In this document: in pieces, positions 26,315 through 34,569 of the stretch
Layout of the letters: every line of letters begins with the position of its first letter
Position numbering within the stretch: position 1 is the first letter of the stretch
Source: Murimonas intestini
Lineage (GTDB): Bacteria; Bacillota; Clostridia; Lachnospirales; Lachnospiraceae
Assembly: GCF_024622195.1 (NCBI RefSeq)
Contig: NZ_JANKBI010000012.1
Location: 1 to 64,000 of the forward strand
Length of the DNA stretch: 64,000 nucleotides
Reading direction: 5' to 3'
The notes under the pieces: generated by a model
The model's database searches: none
The model's input: only the letters and a program-made list of their open reading frames with translations
What the model was told of the DNA's origin: nothing
Made by a program: the position numbers and the translations under genes

Positions 26315-26362
26315 ATTAAATATTTTATATACTATTTTGTCTTATTTTTAGGAGGGAGAAAG

Positions 26363-27181
26363 ATGAAAAGGATGAAAAAGCTGAAGAAGATTATTGCAGG
26401 TTTATGTGTTCTTACATGTTTGTTAGCCACGTCATTAAATGTAATGGCCGGCAGCTACAGTGATTTAGTCAATGATTCGCTGGAAGCTCTCAGTGAGAAT
26501 AATGCAGGCTGTAAGGGAGCGCCCCAGCAGGTTGCCAACGGTACATACCGTATGGTAGAGCTCCTGGCTATTATAGGAATGGAAAATGATACTGCAGGTA
26601 TATGTTCGGATATGATTTCAGATATACTGGATGATTGGGATACGAATAATAAAACTTGCACAGGTGCTCCTCAGCAGTCTGTAAACGGACTTTATCGCAG
26701 TGTTGAGCTGCTGACAACCATAGCTATAGAGTTAGATACGGATAGTAAGTATAATGACGCGATAATGGACATCGTAGATACCTGGGAAACCAATAATGCC
26801 TTATGTAAAGGGGCGCCGCAGCAATCTGCCAATGGTACATACCGGTGTGTGGAACTTTTAGCTGTCATTGCATGGGAATTAGATACCTACGGTATTTATT
26901 CATCTTTTATAGAATCTGTAATAGATGACATGAGCACTAAAAATGCACAGTGTACGGGAGCGCCACAGCAGATAGCTAATGGATTTTACAGGATGGTTGA
27001 TATGCTGACAATTATTGCCCATGAAGTAGATGTGGATGGCAGCAGTACATCAATAGTAGGTGATATATCAGAGTCACTGAGTACAAATGATGCCAATTGT
27101 AAAGGAGCAGAGCAGCAATCTGTCAATGGTTCCTACAGGGCAGTTGAGTTGTTAGCCGTAATTGCTTTAGAAATGGAATAG
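26363..27181 (+). CDS. Secreted protein of five 49-residue repeats, function unknown
   Basis: A 272-residue exported protein. The signal peptide (about 1-29) ends VMA-GSY. The rest is a run of repeats with an exact 49-residue period: the cysteine of C[KT]GA[PE]QQ falls at residues 50, 99, 148, 197 and 246. The shared core is C-K/T-GAPQQ-x-x-NG-x-YR-x-V-E-L-L-x-x-I-A-x-E-x-D, and the last unit stops after the core. Each unit looks like two or three short helices, giving an alpha-helical solenoid. One cysteine per unit is invariant. The protein has no sorting signal or lipobox, so it may be released. AGGAGGG and a strong promoter suggest good expression. I do not recognise the family. Confidence 0.8.
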   Translation: MKRMKKLKKIIAGLCVLTCLLATSLNVMAGSYSDLVNDSLEALSENNAGCKGAPQQVANGTYRMVELLAIIGMENDTAGICSDMISDILDDWDTNNKTCTGAPQQSVNGLYRSVELLTTIAIELDTDSKYNDAIMDIVDTWETNNALCKGAPQQSANGTYRCVELLAVIAWELDTYGIYSSFIESVIDDMSTKNAQCTGAPQQIANGFYRMVDMLTIIAHEVDVDGSSTSIVGDISESLSTNDANCKGAEQQSVNGSYRAVELLAVIALEME

Positions 27182-27195
27182 CAGAATATTGAAGT

Positions 27196-27243
27196 GGGGC
27201 TGTGATAAATGAGAAATCATTTTATCATGGCCTCCTTTTCTTT
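27196..27243 (+). terminator. Terminator after the repeat-protein gene
   Basis: An imperfect stem of about 17 bp with G-T pairs (GGGGCTGTGATAAA with the complement in TTTATCATGGCCTC) around a GAAA-type loop, followed by CTTTTCTTT. Confidence 0.75.
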
Positions 27244-27343
27244 ATACCCCGGCGTATTTGATTTTGTTGCAATATCCTGCTTTATTGGGTATAATGTTGA
27301 GGAGTATTAAGAGATAATAAAGAAAAGTGTAAGAGGAGCATGC

Positions 27344-28897
27344 ATGAGTATTTTAACAGTAGAGAATCTGTCCCATGGGTTTGGGGACAAGGCAGTATTT
27401 GAGAATGTATCTTTCCGTCTTTTAAAGGGCGAACATATAGGACTGGTGGGGGCCAATGGTGAGGGTAAATCCACCTTTATGAATATTATCACAGGCAAGC
27501 TGATGCCGGATGAGGGAAAGATCGAGTGGGCTAAAAATGTCAGGGCCGGGTATCTGGACCAGCATACAGTTCTGGAAAAAGGGATGACTGTCAGGGATGT
27601 TTTGAAAGGCGCTTTTTCCTGGCTCTTTGAGATGGAGGCACAGATGAATGATATCTGTGACAAGATGGGAGAGGCTTCCCCGGAAGAACTGGAAACCATG
27701 ATGGATGAGCTGGGCACTATCCAGGATATGCTCACCATGCATGATTTTTATGTGATAGATGCCAAGGTGGATGAGATAGCCCGTGCCCTGGGGCTGGAAG
27801 ATATAGGACTGGACAGGGATGTGACGGAGCTGTCAGGCGGGCAGAGGACCAAGATCCTGCTTGGAAAGCTTCTTTTGGAAAAACCGGATATCCTGCTGCT
27901 GGATGAGCCGACTAACTACCTGGATGCAGAGCACATAGCCTGGCTGAAGAGATATCTTCAGGAATATGAGAATGCCTTTGTACTGATTTCCCACGATATC
28001 CCGTTTTTAAACAGTGTGGTGAACCTGATCTACCATATGGATAACCAGGAACTGAACCGCTATGTGGGTGATTACGATAAGTTCCAGGAGGTATATGAAG
28101 TAAAGAAGGCCCAGAAGGAAGCAGCTTATAACCGTCAGCAGCAGGAGATCAGCGAGCTGAAGGATTTCGTGGCGCGCAACAAGGCCAGAGTGGCCACCAG
28201 GAATATGGCCATGTCCAGGCAGAAGAAGCTGGATAAGATGGATGTCATTGAACTGGCAAGGGAAAAACCGAAGCCTGAATTTAATTTCAGGACTGCCAGA
28301 ACGCCGGGGCGTTTTGTGGTGACAGCCAAGGACCTTGTGATTGGATATGGAGAACCGCTTTCTTCGCCGCTTAATTTTGCAGTGGAGCGCGGTGAAAAGA
28401 TTGCCATGACAGGAGCCAACGGCATTGGAAAGACTACTTTGTTAAAGAGCATACTGGGGCTGATACCTTCTCTGTCAGGCAAGGTGCAGCTTGGGGATTA
28501 TCTGGAGATCGGATATTTTGAGCAGGAAATGCCAAAAGACAATCCCAACACCTGTATTCAGGAAATATGGGATGAATTTCCGGCCTACACCCAGTATGAA
28601 GTGCGCTCTGCGCTGGCAAAATGCGGGCTGACTACAAAGCATATTGAGAGCCTTGTGCGAGTCTTAAGCGGCGGGGAGCAGGCGAAAGTCAGGCTGTGCA
28701 AGCTGATCAACAGGGAAACAAACCTGCTGATCCTGGATGAGCCTACAAACCATCTGGACGTGGATGCCAAGGATGAGCTGAAGCGGGCGCTAAGAGAATA
28801 TAAAGGAACAATACTGATGGTCTGCCACGAGCCTGAATTCTATGAAGGCCTTGTCACAGATGTCTGGGATTGTTCACTTTGGACTACAAAAAAATAG
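27344..28897 (+). CDS. ABC-F family ATPase
   Basis: A soluble protein with two tandem ABC ATPase domains and no membrane segments. Domain 1 has GANGEGKST, ELSGGQRTK and LLLLDEPTNYLD; domain 2 has GANGIGKTT, LSGGEQAK and LLILDEPTNHLD. The charged linker between them (about residues 235-310, YNRQQQEISELKDFVARNKAR onward) is the P-site tRNA interaction motif region of ABC-F proteins, which act on ribosomes. At 517 residues with a short linker it resembles YkpA/YbiT-type housekeeping members; a resistance role cannot be excluded. It stands alone, with its own GAGGAG site and terminators on both sides. Confidence 0.9.
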   Translation: MSILTVENLSHGFGDKAVFENVSFRLLKGEHIGLVGANGEGKSTFMNIITGKLMPDEGKIEWAKNVRAGYLDQHTVLEKGMTVRDVLKGAFSWLFEMEAQMNDICDKMGEASPEELETMMDELGTIQDMLTMHDFYVIDAKVDEIARALGLEDIGLDRDVTELSGGQRTKILLGKLLLEKPDILLLDEPTNYLDAEHIAWLKRYLQEYENAFVLISHDIPFLNSVVNLIYHMDNQELNRYVGDYDKFQEVYEVKKAQKEAAYNRQQQEISELKDFVARNKARVATRNMAMSRQKKLDKMDVIELAREKPKPEFNFRTARTPGRFVVTAKDLVIGYGEPLSSPLNFAVERGEKIAMTGANGIGKTTLLKSILGLIPSLSGKVQLGDYLEIGYFEQEMPKDNPNTCIQEIWDEFPAYTQYEVRSALAKCGLTTKHIESLVRVLSGGEQAKVRLCKLINRETNLLILDEPTNHLDVDAKDELKRALREYKGTILMVCHEPEFYEGLVTDVWDCSLWTTKK

Positions 28898-28900
28898 CTT

Positions 28901-28926
28901 GTTTTGTCAAGGGGCAAAACTTTATT
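28901..28926 (+). terminator. Weak terminator after the ABC-F gene
   Basis: A short hairpin (GTTTTG/CAAAAC, 8-nt loop) directly after the stop codon is followed by TTTATT. It is weak, so some readthrough into sigG is possible. Confidence 0.45.
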
Positions 28927-28951
28927 AAATTTTCGGCCTGAGCGAATACGA

Positions 28952-29015
28952 AAGAGCCATAGTGAGAATCATTTTACTAGAAAATAGTTCTAGGAGGATT
29001 CTTATTATGGCTCTT
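28952..29015 (+). promoter_or_regulatory. Start-codon-sequestering hairpin in the sigG leader
   Basis: A 19-bp nearly perfect stem pairs 28952-28970 with 28997-29015. The sigG start codon (29007-29009) lies inside the right arm, and the Shine-Dalgarno TAGGAGG (28991-28997) closes the 26-nt loop. A nested stem CTAGAA/TTCTAG also pairs most of that site. The mRNA should therefore block its own translation until unfolded. A hairpin in the sigG leader that dampens translation has been reported in Bacillus subtilis. A related copy occurs at 39647-39710. Confidence 0.75.
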
Positions 29016-29783
29016 AATAAAGTAGAAATCTGTGGTGTGAATACAGCAAAACTCCCACTTTTAACAAATGATGAAAAAGTAACTCTGTTTGCAAAGATAC
29101 AGGAGGGTGATAAAGAGGCCAGGGAACTCTATATAAAAGGGAACCTCCGCCTTGTTCTAAGTGTGATAAAACGTTTTGGAAGCAGCAATGAAAATGCTGA
29201 CGACTTATTCCAGATAGGGTGTATAGGCCTGATAAAGGCTATAGATAATTTTGATTCTACCCTGAATGTTAAATTCTCTACTTATGCGGTTCCGATGATC
29301 ATCGGTGAGATCAGGCGGTATCTGCGGGACAACAACAGTATCCGTGTCAGCCGTTCCCTTCGTGATACGGCGTATAAAGCAATATATGCGAAAGAGGGCT
29401 ATATTAAAAAACATTTAAAGGAACCGACCATCAATGAGATAGCCGAGGAGATAGGGATAGCAAAAGAGGACATTGTGTTTGCAATGGATGCCATACAAAG
29501 CCCGGTCAGCCTTTATGACCCTGTCTATACAGAGGGAGGCGATACACTCTACGTGATGGACCAGATCAGTGATAAGAAGAATAAAGAGGAGAACTGGGTC
29601 GAGGTCCTTTCGCTGAATGAAGCTATAGACAGGCTCAATGAGAGGGAGAGGCATATCATTGAACTGAGATTCTATGAGGGGAAAACACAGATGGAGGTGG
29701 CTGATGAGATAGGCATTTCCCAGGCCCAGGTGAGCAGGCTGGAAAAAAATGCTCTTAAGAGTATGAAGAATTATCTGAAATAA
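29007..29783 (+). CDS. sigG: RNA polymerase sporulation sigma factor G
   Basis: This is the late forespore-specific sigma factor. The N-terminus MALNKVEICGVNTAKLPLL is the SigG hallmark, followed by region 2 (DLFQIGCIGLIKAIDNFD, then FSTYAVPMIIGEIRRYLRDN), region 3 (LKEPTINEIAEEIGIAKEDIV) and the region 4 helix-turn-helix (MEVADEIGISQAQVSRLEKNALKSM). Length is 258 residues, normal. ATG 29007 is chosen because the family begins there; the upstream ATG at 28962 would add 15 residues foreign to SigG. In Bacillus and Clostridium sigG follows sigE (spoIIG); here it stands alone after an ABC-F gene. Its start codon is buried in an mRNA hairpin. Confidence 0.95.
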   Translation: MALNKVEICGVNTAKLPLLTNDEKVTLFAKIQEGDKEARELYIKGNLRLVLSVIKRFGSSNENADDLFQIGCIGLIKAIDNFDSTLNVKFSTYAVPMIIGEIRRYLRDNNSIRVSRSLRDTAYKAIYAKEGYIKKHLKEPTINEIAEEIGIAKEDIVFAMDAIQSPVSLYDPVYTEGGDTLYVMDQISDKKNKEENWVEVLSLNEAIDRLNERERHIIELRFYEGKTQMEVADEIGISQAQVSRLEKNALKSMKNYLK

Positions 29784-29862
29784 GATATTTGAAAAAAATA
29801 ACCCGGATAGGATATATGTGAGCAGCATGACAGACTAGGAATGAAGTTACAGGACGGAGGTT

Positions 29863-30912
29863 TTACCTGCCGTCCTGCTTCTTTAACTCCCGCCGATAAG
29901 CAGCGGGAGTTTTTCCGTATTTTTCTGTGAATACTTTATAAAAGAATCCTTTGTTGTGGTATCCCACCTGTTCCATAATGTCATCGATTTTTTTTGTGGA
30001 GTATTCAAGCATGTCCCTTGCAATCTTGAGACGGATATGGATCAGGTAAGAGGAGTAGCTTTTTCCGGTAAAGGTTTGGATAAGACGGTTAAAATAATTT
30101 CCGCTGTAGTGAAATGTGTCTTCTAAATCCTGCAGCTGAACCACCTGATAATGGGTGTACAAATAATTTTTGACTTCCTGAAACATATATTCTTTGTATT
30201 TATTCTTCACATCTTCCGAAAAAGAAAATTGATAGTTCGATACCAGATAGTCCAGTAGCCTTGTGAAATAACCCTGTATAATAAGCATATAACCTGTAGC
30301 ACGGGTTTTATATTCTGTCAGAATCAGTGAATAGACATCACTGATTTTTTTTTGTACAGAATGGATGGAAGGTGTGAAGCGGAGCATCTTAGCGCTGTTT
30401 TTTTCGTTCATAAGACATTTTCGCAGGAAACCCTGAAGAGAATCCTCCGGAATATTTGACAATAATATCTCATTAAAAAAGGAAGAACGAAGACTGATAT
30501 TAAAAACAACAGCATCGGATATATTTTTTTTCTCCTGAAAGGGCACATTGGGATTGATCAGGTATAACTCATTCTCTGTAAAGGTCATCAATTCCTGATC
30601 AACAATGACAGAAATGGTACCCTGAATGACATAGGTTAATTCAATAAAATCATTTCGGTGGCGGGGCATTTCCAAATCAGAAATTTCATGGTTAAATGGA
30701 ATATCATTAAGGAACATGCTGATCTTTACATTTTTTTCACGCTGATACTGCAATATGGAGACCATTATATCCTGATTCAGACAATGATACAGGGAACCAT
30801 TCCTGTCTTCTGTATGGTAGCCCATCTGATTATTATTGCGAAGATACTGATACGAATACACAGAACGACGGGAACCTGTCTCTTCACTTAAAATTGTCAT
30901 AAAAGTATCCAT
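29863..30912 (-). CDS. AraC-family transcriptional regulator
   Basis: A 349-residue regulator with an N-terminal cupin-like sensor half (PRHRNDFIELTYVIQGTISVIVDQ at about 80-103) and a C-terminal pair of helix-turn-helix motifs. The motifs are LEDTFHYSGNYFNRLIQTFTGKSYSSYL and IDDIMEQVGYHNKGFFYKVFTEKYGKTPAAYRRE. It is transcribed away from the ABC importer operon across a 272-bp gap, so it is probably the activator of that locus responding to its sugar. A hairpin (CAGGACGG/CCGTCCTG) at its 3' end lies between it and convergent sigG and may stop both transcripts. Confidence 0.9.
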   Translation of the reverse strand: MDTFMTILSEETGSRRSVYSYQYLRNNNQMGYHTEDRNGSLYHCLNQDIMVSILQYQREKNVKISMFLNDIPFNHEISDLEMPRHRNDFIELTYVIQGTISVIVDQELMTFTENELYLINPNVPFQEKKNISDAVVFNISLRSSFFNEILLSNIPEDSLQGFLRKCLMNEKNSAKMLRFTPSIHSVQKKISDVYSLILTEYKTRATGYMLIIQGYFTRLLDYLVSNYQFSFSEDVKNKYKEYMFQEVKNYLYTHYQVVQLQDLEDTFHYSGNYFNRLIQTFTGKSYSSYLIHIRLKIARDMLEYSTKKIDDIMEQVGYHNKGFFYKVFTEKYGKTPAAYRRELKKQDGR

Positions 30913-31184
30913 TTAATTTTCCTCACCTGTATGTTTTAATGTTTCAGATCAATATTATTATACAAAGAAAAGTTACCAATCTCAACTATCAATCACAAAT
31001 TTAGTGAAAAATTTTACTTTCTATATTTTGAATTCTTAACTATATATGGGAAAATATGGAAATAGTAAGCTGCTTAAGATTTTATTTAAAAGAATAGGTA
31101 ACAAAATTGAAGCTGAATGGACTGTTAGGTAATGGATTTTGATATACCAATCATATAAAATATGGATCAAGAGGAGGAGAAAAC
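30913..31184. promoter_or_regulatory. Divergent control region between AraC regulator and ABC importer operon
   Basis: An AT-rich gap of 272 bp with both promoters pointing outward. GAGGAGG before the first permease gene is clear. I could not fix -35/-10 pairs or the AraC binding half-sites with confidence. No ORF with a ribosome site is seen. Confidence 0.5.
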
Positions 31185-32102
31185 ATGAAATCTAAGACTA
31201 GAAAGAACATTGTGAGATACAAATGGCTTTATATAATGATGCTGCCCGGCATGATTTATCTTTTGATCAATAACTATATACCCATGGCTGGATTAGTGAT
31301 CGCTTTCAAAAAGGTGAATTTTCAGACAGGTATTTTCCAGAGTCCCTGGTGTGGGTTTGAAAATTTTAAATATTTGTTCCGTACCAAGGATGCGTGGATC
31401 ATTACCAGAAATACAATCCTTTACAATCTGGTATTTATCATTCTTGCGTTAGTAGTATCTTTGGCTCTTGCGATTTTCCTGTCGGAGATCAGGAATAAGA
31501 AGCTGCGATCCTTCCATCAGGCATGTGTATTGATACCTTATATAATATCATATGTTGTAGTCAGCTATCTGGTGTACGCTTTCCTGGGTACCAATGGGCT
31601 GGTCAATAAAGGTATTTTGATTCCATTTGGGGGTAAGCCGGTGAACTGGTATATGGAGTCTAAATACTGGCCGTTTATCCTGGTATTTGTAAATACCTGG
31701 AAGAATGCCGGATATGCCAGTGTGATGTATCTTGCAACGATTCTGGGATTTGATGATTCAATTTTTGAAGCTGCCACGCTGGATGGGGTGACTGCCTGGC
31801 AGAAGATCCGGTATATGACTATTCCGCTGCTTAAGCCTACGATTATTACACTGACTATGCTGAATATTGGCCGCATTTTCTATTCGGATTTCGGATTATT
31901 TTATCAGGTTCCTCAAAATTCCGGGGCAATTTTGCAGGCGACCAATGTATTGGATACATATGTATATCGCGGCTTGTTGGAATTAGGAGATATTAGTATG
32001 TCGTCAGCTGCGGGGTTGTATCAGGCTGTGGTAGGATTTGTTATCATTATTGCGGCAAATCTGATTGTACGGAAAATAAGTCCGGATGACGCCATATTCT
32101 AA
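31185..32102 (+). CDS. Carbohydrate ABC transporter permease (LplB/YteP type)
   Basis: One half of the membrane channel of a sugar importer. The 305-residue protein has six membrane helices and the binding-protein-dependent transport signature EAATLDGVTAWQKIRYMTIPLLKPTII (EAA loop), which contacts the ATPase. The start YKWLYIMMLPGMIYLLINNYIPMAGLVIAFKK is typical of the LplB/YteP group, which carries oligosaccharides. No ATPase is encoded in the locus, as usual for this group, which shares an MsmX-like ATPase made elsewhere. The second permease follows with its start 15 bp after the stop. Confidence 0.92.
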   Translation: MKSKTRKNIVRYKWLYIMMLPGMIYLLINNYIPMAGLVIAFKKVNFQTGIFQSPWCGFENFKYLFRTKDAWIITRNTILYNLVFIILALVVSLALAIFLSEIRNKKLRSFHQACVLIPYIISYVVVSYLVYAFLGTNGLVNKGILIPFGGKPVNWYMESKYWPFILVFVNTWKNAGYASVMYLATILGFDDSIFEAATLDGVTAWQKIRYMTIPLLKPTIITLTMLNIGRIFYSDFGLFYQVPQNSGAILQATNVLDTYVYRGLLELGDISMSSAAGLYQAVVGFVIIIAANLIVRKISPDDAIF

Positions 32103-32117
32103 GGAGGTATGAGGAGC

Positions 32118-33008
32118 ATGTATCTAAAAGTAAAAAGACAAATCACTCTTTATGGTGTGATTAAAAATATTTTCCTCTGGTTTTTTTCACTGTGTTGCTT
32201 AATTCCCTTTTTGCTGCTGATCATTTCGTCATTTACAGAGGATAAATCTATCATGCAGTATGGATATTCTTTCTTTCCTAAAAAGTGGAGCCTGGATGCA
32301 TACATTTATCTGTTCAGCCAGGGCGGTAAGATCATTCATGCATACGGGATCTCTGTGTTTGTGACAGTGCTGGGAACCTTGATGGGGGTGAGCATGACAC
32401 TTTTGCTGGCGTATCCGCTTTCCAGAAAAGAACTGCCTGGAAGAAATATACTCTCTTTTCTGGTACTATTTACGCTTTTGTTTAACGGGGGACTTGTGCC
32501 GAGTTATATAATGTGGGCGACCGTATTTCATATGAAGAATACGATTTGGGCACTTTTGTTTCCGAACTTAATGGTGAAAGCATTTTTTGTAATCATGGCA
32601 CGCAGTTATTTTCAATCGAGTATTCCTTTGGAGATTCTGGAATCAGGAAGAATCGATGGAGCAAGCGAGGGGAAGATATTTTCTAAAATAGTACTTCCGC
32701 TGACAAAGCCGCTGATTGCAACCCTGGTTCTCTTCATTGGACTTTCTTACTGGAATGACTGGAATAACGGTCTTATTTATCTGACAGACTCCAGCCTGTA
32801 CAGTATTCAAAATGTACTTAACGAGATGATTAAGAGTATCCAGGCTCTGTCTTCCATGGGAGGAATTGCCAGTTCCAGAGTTGCACTTCCAAGCAATACG
32901 GTAAGAATGGCCATTGCAGTAGTCGGAACACTTCCGTTATTAATTGTATATCCGTTCCTGCAGAAAGGTTTTGTCAGAGGTATTGTTGTAGGTGGTGTCA
33001 AGGGTTGA
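32118..33008 (+). CDS. Carbohydrate ABC transporter permease (LplC/YtcP type)
   Basis: The second channel half. Six membrane helices and the EAA loop LESGRIDGASEGKIFSKIVLPLTKPLIATL are present. The C-terminus ending YPFLQKGFVRGIVVGGVKG is the hallmark of LplC/YtcP permeases. ATG 32118 is preferred over 32109 because AAGGAGG (32101-32107) is only 1 nt from the earlier ATG but 10 nt from this one. It works with the preceding permease and the binding protein encoded 39 bp downstream. Confidence 0.92.
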   Translation: MYLKVKRQITLYGVIKNIFLWFFSLCCLIPFLLLIISSFTEDKSIMQYGYSFFPKKWSLDAYIYLFSQGGKIIHAYGISVFVTVLGTLMGVSMTLLLAYPLSRKELPGRNILSFLVLFTLLFNGGLVPSYIMWATVFHMKNTIWALLFPNLMVKAFFVIMARSYFQSSIPLEILESGRIDGASEGKIFSKIVLPLTKPLIATLVLFIGLSYWNDWNNGLIYLTDSSLYSIQNVLNEMIKSIQALSSMGGIASSRVALPSNTVRMAIAVVGTLPLLIVYPFLQKGFVRGIVVGGVKG

Positions 33009-33047
33009 TCCTTCACATAAATTTATTTAAAGAAAGGAAAAGGAAAA

Positions 33048-34517
33048 ATGAAAAAAAGAACTTTAAGTATGCTGCTTGCCAGCGCTGTTGCGGTATCTGC
33101 TATGAGTTTTACAAGCCCGGCGACAGTTCTCGCAGAAGAAATGCCAAATCTGGTAGTGAGTTATGCGTATGCTGAGATTCCAGCCGATATTGATAAGATT
33201 GAAGCGGCGCTGAGTGAGCTTGCACAGGAGAAAATAGGATGCACTGTAACCCTGGAAGCCTTCACTTATGGAAACATTAATGACCAGCTGACTTTGATCC
33301 TATCATCACCCAGTGAACAGCTGGATGTGATGTTCGGACGTTTCTTTGGCACTGGTATCTCAGGATATGTATCCAAAGGACAGCTCACCGGTCTGAACGA
33401 TCTGCTGGATGAGTATGGCCAGGGAATTAAAGAAGTGATTGGACAGGATTATTTGGATGCGGCGTCTGTTGATGGTGAAATATATGGAGTGACCACATGC
33501 CGTGACCTTGGTGCACAGAATGCATTCCTTTTCAGGAAAGATATAATAGATGAATTAGGAATTGATCTTTCTACAGTGTCTGACTATGAAGATCTGACAC
33601 CGATTTTTGAACAGATACATGAGGCGCATCCTGAACTTTATGTGACAGGCGCCTCTGCCACACAGTCTCCGTTCTTTGTAAAACAGTTTAAAAAAGTAGA
33701 TTTTTTGGCAGACAGGCTGGGAGTTCTTATGGACTACAATGAGCCGGTAGTATCGAACTTGTTTGAATCTGAGGAATTCCGTGATCTGGTAGAACTGACG
33801 ACTCAATGGAACCAAGCGGGGTATATTTATCCTGACATAACCACAGATTCTTCCAATTCTGTGCAGATGCTGCTTTCCAACGGGCTTGCAGCTTCCTATA
33901 TGCAGAGCTGGAAACCAGGGGCAATCGTGGAGAACCAGAATACAGTTCAGAATTATGAACTGGAGGCGGCAGTTATTGGTCATCCGGCGGCATTTACCAT
34001 GAGCGTGCAGAGCTGGATGTGGACGATTCCAACTAATTCCAAATATCCTGAAAAGGCTATGGAATTTATGAATCTTCTTTACACCGATGAGGAAGTGGTA
34101 AACCTTCTGAGCTATGGTATCGAGGGTGAACATTATGTGGTGACAGATGATGGTTTTGCAGCAGATGGTCCGGAATCCTCAGGGTACGCGGATAAAGCCG
34201 CCTGGAAAGCAGGAAATGCTTATCTTGCCCATGTATGGGAAGGTGATGAGGCAGATCTTTATGAACAGCTGAAAGCATTCAATGAGAGCGCAGATAAGAC
34301 CTGTGCGATGGGATTTGTGATGGACAACTCTTCTGTTTCTGCAGAGTACACAGCACTGCAGTCTGTACTGGCTCAGTATGAAACACTTCTGGAGTGGGGA
34401 TTTGCAGGAGATATTGATGCCACCATTGAACAGTTTAATAATGCTCTGTATGAAGCGGGGCTTCAGGCTTATATGGATGAAAAACAGAGGCAGCTGGATG
34501 AATTTCTTGGAAAGTAG
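33048..34517 (+). CDS. Extracellular solute-binding protein of the sugar ABC importer
   Basis: The 489-residue substrate-binding component (LplA/family 1-like). An N-terminal signal peptide of about 29 residues (MKKRTLSMLLASAVAVSAMS, ending VLA-EE) is followed by a large two-lobed body. No cysteine occurs in or near the signal, so it lacks the lipobox expected for a Gram-positive binding protein. It should be released, held by the wall, or held by its uncleaved signal. The body has the aromatic-rich region AASYMQSWKPGAIVENQN typical of the family. The ligand is probably an oligosaccharide handled by the GH3 enzyme encoded downstream. Confidence 0.9.
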   Translation: MKKRTLSMLLASAVAVSAMSFTSPATVLAEEMPNLVVSYAYAEIPADIDKIEAALSELAQEKIGCTVTLEAFTYGNINDQLTLILSSPSEQLDVMFGRFFGTGISGYVSKGQLTGLNDLLDEYGQGIKEVIGQDYLDAASVDGEIYGVTTCRDLGAQNAFLFRKDIIDELGIDLSTVSDYEDLTPIFEQIHEAHPELYVTGASATQSPFFVKQFKKVDFLADRLGVLMDYNEPVVSNLFESEEFRDLVELTTQWNQAGYIYPDITTDSSNSVQMLLSNGLAASYMQSWKPGAIVENQNTVQNYELEAAVIGHPAAFTMSVQSWMWTIPTNSKYPEKAMEFMNLLYTDEEVVNLLSYGIEGEHYVVTDDGFAADGPESSGYADKAAWKAGNAYLAHVWEGDEADLYEQLKAFNESADKTCAMGFVMDNSSVSAEYTALQSVLAQYETLLEWGFAGDIDATIEQFNNALYEAGLQAYMDEKQRQLDEFLGK

Positions 34518-34527
34518 TTAAATTGAT

Positions 34528-34569
34528 AGGAGGATATGGCTGCTGCACATCAGCAGCCATTCTTATACT
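34528..34569 (+). promoter_or_regulatory. Distant Shine-Dalgarno with intervening hairpin before the lactonase-like gene
   Basis: AGGAGG (34528-34533) lies 36 nt before the start codon. Between them is a perfect 8-bp hairpin (GGCTGCTG/CAGCAGCC, 34538-34558). Folding would shorten the effective distance to about 15 nt. The closer ATG at 34536 is too near the site and opens only a 25-codon frame. Confidence 0.5.

Larger units (their letters stand above)
26024..26362. other. Intergenic region with MITE-like insertion and promoter
   Basis: This gene-free stretch of 339 bp lies between the ABC exporter and the repeat-protein gene. It contains a 144-bp structured element with terminal inverted repeats (26103-26246) and the promoter of the downstream gene (26285-26314). 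Short hairpins inside the element could also terminate transcription from upstream. No ORF with a ribosome binding site is seen. Confidence 0.7.

Noticed and set aside
29863..29885. Strong terminator between sigG and the convergent AraC gene
   Set aside because: The hairpin CAGGACGG/CCGTCCTG exists but overlaps the AraC coding end and has no T-run on either side; mentioned only in the AraC entry.
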